Notes under the pieces: model-generated
What the model was told of the DNA's origin: nothing
What the model saw: only the letters and a program-made list of their open reading frames with translations
Databases searched by the model: none
Made by a program: the position numbers and the translations under genes
Assembly: GCA_026394495.1 (NCBI GenBank)
Contig: JAPKYE010000059.1
Location: 1 to 33,472 of the forward strand
From: Methanobacteriota archaeon
GTDB taxonomy: Archaea > Thermoplasmatota > E2 > DHVEG-1
Length of the DNA stretch: 33,472 nt
Reading direction: 5' to 3'
Shown here: one piece after another, positions 30,067 to 33,472 of the stretch
Numbering within the stretch: position 1 is the stretch's first letter
Layout of the letters: every line of letters begins with the position of its first letter

Positions 30067-32007
30067 ATGAGACTATTCTTTCTCATTATTTGCGCAACCG
30101 TCATGATACTTAGTACCGTTGGAATGAGTGTACCAAGAGCCACTTTTCCATCAGATGAACAAATCGAAGACATTTCCATTTCGATTCCCACTATTTTTGA
30201 ATCAAAGACAAGTACTTCTGTTACTATTCCTGAGGCATCAACCTATTTAAATAATCCTGGACAACCCGCCCTTCCGGTTGTCATTAAAAAATATACATTC
30301 CATCAGGGGACTATTATCAACCAGGTGAGCTGTGAACCAAAAACGTTCTTTGAAATAACCATAAAAAACGCTTTGCATTTTGCACAAAAACCGCTTTCAT
30401 TTCTTTCCGGGGTAAACATCGAACCTACTAAAAAAGATGATACAGTATATTCATCAGATTCACTGTATCCAAGTACGTTTTTTACTTACCAAATCGGTGT
30501 GGGATTTAACGGCGATGAGCATGTCACTTATCTTACTGTTTTCTTCTACCCGGTTCGATACGTACCCGTAAAAAACCTTCTTACATATACCACGGATGTA
30601 GAGATCACCATTAATTATCAGGCGCCTTCATCACAAAAAACACTTGCAAGTACCTATGATTTAGTGATCATTGCACCCAGGGAGTTTAAAAATCCTCTTG
30701 AACGCCTAATCACCCATAAAAACAGCCTGGGCATAAAAACAATACTAGTCACAACCCAAGAAATCTACAGAACCTACGAAGGAAGAGATCAACCTGAGAA
30801 AATAAAATATTTTATACAACATGCACTTGAGGAATGGGGAATACAATACGTTCTTCTTGTCGGCGGTATAAACGGTCAGCGGTTCTGGTCCTGGCATGTC
30901 CCTGTTCGTTATTCAAATCTCGATGATGATTCTAATTTTGAAACACGATACATTAGTGATCTGTACTATGCTGATATATACAAATACGATAATGTAACCG
31001 GTTATACGTTTGATGATTGGGATTCCAACGGTAACGGTATTTATGCTGAATGGAACAACCAGAGTAAAGATATTCTTGATATGTACCCCGATGTCTGTAT
31101 CGGGAGGCTCCCTTGTCAATATCTCTGGGAGGTCAAACCGCTTGTCGATAAAATAATCAATTATGAGACAACGACCTATGGTCAGCCCTGGTTCAAAACG
31201 ATGGCAGGTGTTGGAGGAGACTCCTTTGATGATGAAAACACTACTGATTATAACGAAGGGCAAATCGAATCCAGTCAGGCATTGAACTTCACGCCTGATT
31301 TCAGTCATATTCGCATCTGGGTGGAAGGAGGAGATGTAACGCTTACTACTGAAAACATGATTTCAACGCTTTCTGAGGGGCAAGGGTTTGTCTATTTCAC
31401 CGGTCATGGTAACCCTGGTCTCTGGGGGACGCATCCGCATGATAATTTTACAACCTGGATTAATTTTAATTTAAAAAGCATAAAAAAACTTACAAATGGC
31501 GAGAAACTCCCGATCGTCATCGTCGGTGGTTGTCATAACTGTCAGTTTGATGTCAGTCTCCTTAAATTCCTTAAAGAAGGCAAAACCGCGCGATACCGCG
31601 GGGAAAACGTGCAGAAATGCTGGGGATGGACTTATGCAAGTCTTCGTTCAGGCGGATCGATTGCAACGATAGGAAATACCGGTCTTGGATATGGGACGAC
31701 AGGTGATGGACCAGTGACTCCTGATGAGATCCCTGGTGCGGTACCTGATGGGATCCCTGATTGCATTCAGTATCTTGGCGGATGGATTGAGCCGCATTTC
31801 TTTGAGGTGTACCATAATCAAAGCAAAGATATCCTTGGAAAGGCGCATATGCAGACATTGATTGATTATCTGAATCAGTTTAAAATCAACTGGTCGTTGA
31901 ACTGGATGGATGCAAAAGTAGGTCCGACTCTGGTGGATTGTAAAACGGTTCAGCAGTGGGTTCTTTTTGGTGATCCAAGCCTTAAGATCGGCGGATACCC
32001 TAGTTAA
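30067..32007 (+). CDS. secreted C25 (gingipain-like) cysteine peptidase with propeptide
   Basis: Signal peptide, pro-domain-like region, DLVIIAPREFKNPLERLITHKNSLGIKTILVTTQEIY, His motif YFTGHGNPGLW, Cys motif VIVGGCHNCQFD. Confidence 0.85.
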   Translation: MRLFFLIICATVMILSTVGMSVPRATFPSDEQIEDISISIPTIFESKTSTSVTIPEASTYLNNPGQPALPVVIKKYTFHQGTIINQVSCEPKTFFEITIKNALHFAQKPLSFLSGVNIEPTKKDDTVYSSDSLYPSTFFTYQIGVGFNGDEHVTYLTVFFYPVRYVPVKNLLTYTTDVEITINYQAPSSQKTLASTYDLVIIAPREFKNPLERLITHKNSLGIKTILVTTQEIYRTYEGRDQPEKIKYFIQHALEEWGIQYVLLVGGINGQRFWSWHVPVRYSNLDDDSNFETRYISDLYYADIYKYDNVTGYTFDDWDSNGNGIYAEWNNQSKDILDMYPDVCIGRLPCQYLWEVKPLVDKIINYETTTYGQPWFKTMAGVGGDSFDDENTTDYNEGQIESSQALNFTPDFSHIRIWVEGGDVTLTTENMISTLSEGQGFVYFTGHGNPGLWGTHPHDNFTTWINFNLKSIKKLTNGEKLPIVIVGGCHNCQFDVSLLKFLKEGKTARYRGENVQKCWGWTYASLRSGGSIATIGNTGLGYGTTGDGPVTPDEIPGAVPDGIPDCIQYLGGWIEPHFFEVYHNQSKDILGKAHMQTLIDYLNQFKINWSLNWMDAKVGPTLVDCKTVQQWVLFGDPSLKIGGYPS

Positions 32008-32065
32008 ATCAGCAAACATTTATATATTAAACAGATTAATTTAATCTACAGGAGTTATTAAGACT

Positions 32066-33364
32066 ATGCTGGGACGAACCGTTCTTATCGCCGGTGTTCT
32101 TCTTTGTTCGCTATGTACTGTTATCCAGGTGAACGCACAGCCAAGTCAACACTTTTCAACAACACCATCAACATCAACCATCCAAATGATCCAACAGGTG
32201 AACGAATCACTGTTGTTTTATTACCTTGACCATCTCACATCCTTTGGACCACGATATACTGGATCGGAGAGTTGTACGAATGCATCTCAATATATCTACG
32301 ATGAATTCAAAGCAATAGGACTCTCCGTTGAGTTTCATGATTGGAAAATAGCGGGTTTCACCTCAAGAAACGTCGTTGCCACACTACCGGGAAAAGACAC
32401 CACAAATAATGCAACGTATCTTATCACCGGTCACTACGACACCATCCCAACGTCTCCAGGAGCAGATGATGATGGATCAGGTGCAGCCGGGGTTCTTGCC
32501 ATCGCAAAAATCATGAGTCAATACACGTTCAATCATACGATTTGTTTCATTGCATTTTCAGGGGAGGAAGTCGGATCCTACGGGAGCTTCTCATACGCAA
32601 AAGATGCATATCGACGAGGAGACAACATCATCGCCTCTTTTGACGCCGATATGATCGGATACGCAAACACAACAGAAGGCGGATCATATATTAGATTCTC
32701 TTATCCGGAGCGCTCCCAATGGGTCTCTGAAACTGCGATAACCGTGAGCAATAGATACCATCCGTTCACAAACATGAGCATCGAAGCCCTCCCAAACTAC
32801 ATCGGATCAGATCATCAAGCATTCGTTGATTATGGTTACGATGCAGTCTGGATTGCACACCCTGATGGATACCCCTGGGGTCATTCACAAAACGATACGA
32901 TAGAACATATCAACTGGACGTACTATGTGAAAGCAACAAAACTCCTTCTAGCGGTCCTTGCAGAGTTTGCAAACACCCCGATCACATTACAGGTGATTAT
33001 CACTGCACCGATGGAAGGATATTTTTATCTTTCAGACAACCCGCTTTTCCATCTCGACCTAGGAAAAGCCTGGTATAAAGGACTTCGAGGCACTACTATT
33101 CTTTTTGGGAAAAACACTGCTCGTGCGAACGTTGTTGCTAATGATCCGATCAAATACGTTGTTTTCTGTATCGATGGTAACTTCCAGTTTTCTTGGCCGT
33201 CAGCACCACCGTATGAATGTTCTCTTGAAGGGATTCATTATCCTTTTCTTGGAAAACATACATTGAAAGTCTATGCGTATACAACCACAGGTGAAGTTGC
33301 AACCGACGAGATGGATATCCACATCTACCAGCCTGACTTTCGCAGATCGTCGCTCTTTTCTTGA
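32066..33364 (+). CDS. secreted M28-family aminopeptidase, canonical metal site
   Basis: Signal peptide; ITGHYDTIPTSPGADDDGSGAAG, FIAFSGEEVGSYGS, SFDADMIGY, WGHSQNDTIEHIN. Confidence 0.88.
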   Translation: MLGRTVLIAGVLLCSLCTVIQVNAQPSQHFSTTPSTSTIQMIQQVNESLLFYYLDHLTSFGPRYTGSESCTNASQYIYDEFKAIGLSVEFHDWKIAGFTSRNVVATLPGKDTTNNATYLITGHYDTIPTSPGADDDGSGAAGVLAIAKIMSQYTFNHTICFIAFSGEEVGSYGSFSYAKDAYRRGDNIIASFDADMIGYANTTEGGSYIRFSYPERSQWVSETAITVSNRYHPFTNMSIEALPNYIGSDHQAFVDYGYDAVWIAHPDGYPWGHSQNDTIEHINWTYYVKATKLLLAVLAEFANTPITLQVIITAPMEGYFYLSDNPLFHLDLGKAWYKGLRGTTILFGKNTARANVVANDPIKYVVFCIDGNFQFSWPSAPPYECSLEGIHYPFLGKHTLKVYAYTTTGEVATDEMDIHIYQPDFRRSSLFS

Positions 33365-33396
33365 TTAGAACATATTTCGCACTTCACATTTTTTTT

Positions 33397-33428
33397 GGTT
33401 TTCAGCCAGCAAAAAAGGCTGAAAAACC
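33397..33428. terminator. hairpin with adjacent T-tract, possible terminator
   Basis: GGTTTTCAGCC-agcaaaaaa-GGCTGAAAAACC stem (one bulged A), preceded by a T8 run, just after the M28 stop. Confidence 0.4.
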
Positions 33429-33472
33429 TACGATCCCGGTGTTTTTCCACAAAAAATCAAGCTATTGATCCA

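Overview
This window reads as archaeal, probably Thermoplasmatota-like (for example an MBG-D-type protein degrader). That assignment is inferred from gene content: Alba, a ThiD-ThiN fusion, IorAB, Lrp-type double-HTH regulators, C25 gingipain-like and M28 secreted peptidases, and TATA-like promoters. The most striking locus is a tight four-gene minus-strand operon, aconitase - NADP-IDH (eukaryote-like type II) - ATP-citrate lyase N-terminal subunit - ATP-citrate lyase C-terminal subunit. It is divergent from a double-HTH regulator, which is followed by an AMP-forming acetyl-CoA synthetase. A two-subunit class I fumarase, IorAB and four secreted peptidases are also present. Accessory material includes: a RiPP-maturase-like B12/radical SAM protein next to a composite IS remnant with three copies of one terminal repeat; a duplicated 'small secreted TM protein + M28' module whose second copy is truncated; an orphan Fic/Doc gene flanked by degenerate TTCCC-N5-TGTCAC repeats; a candidate structured ncRNA with its own promoter; and several small ORFs missing from the ORF track. 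No rRNA, tRNA or CRISPR array was recognised. All family calls come from reading motifs by eye, with no database search.
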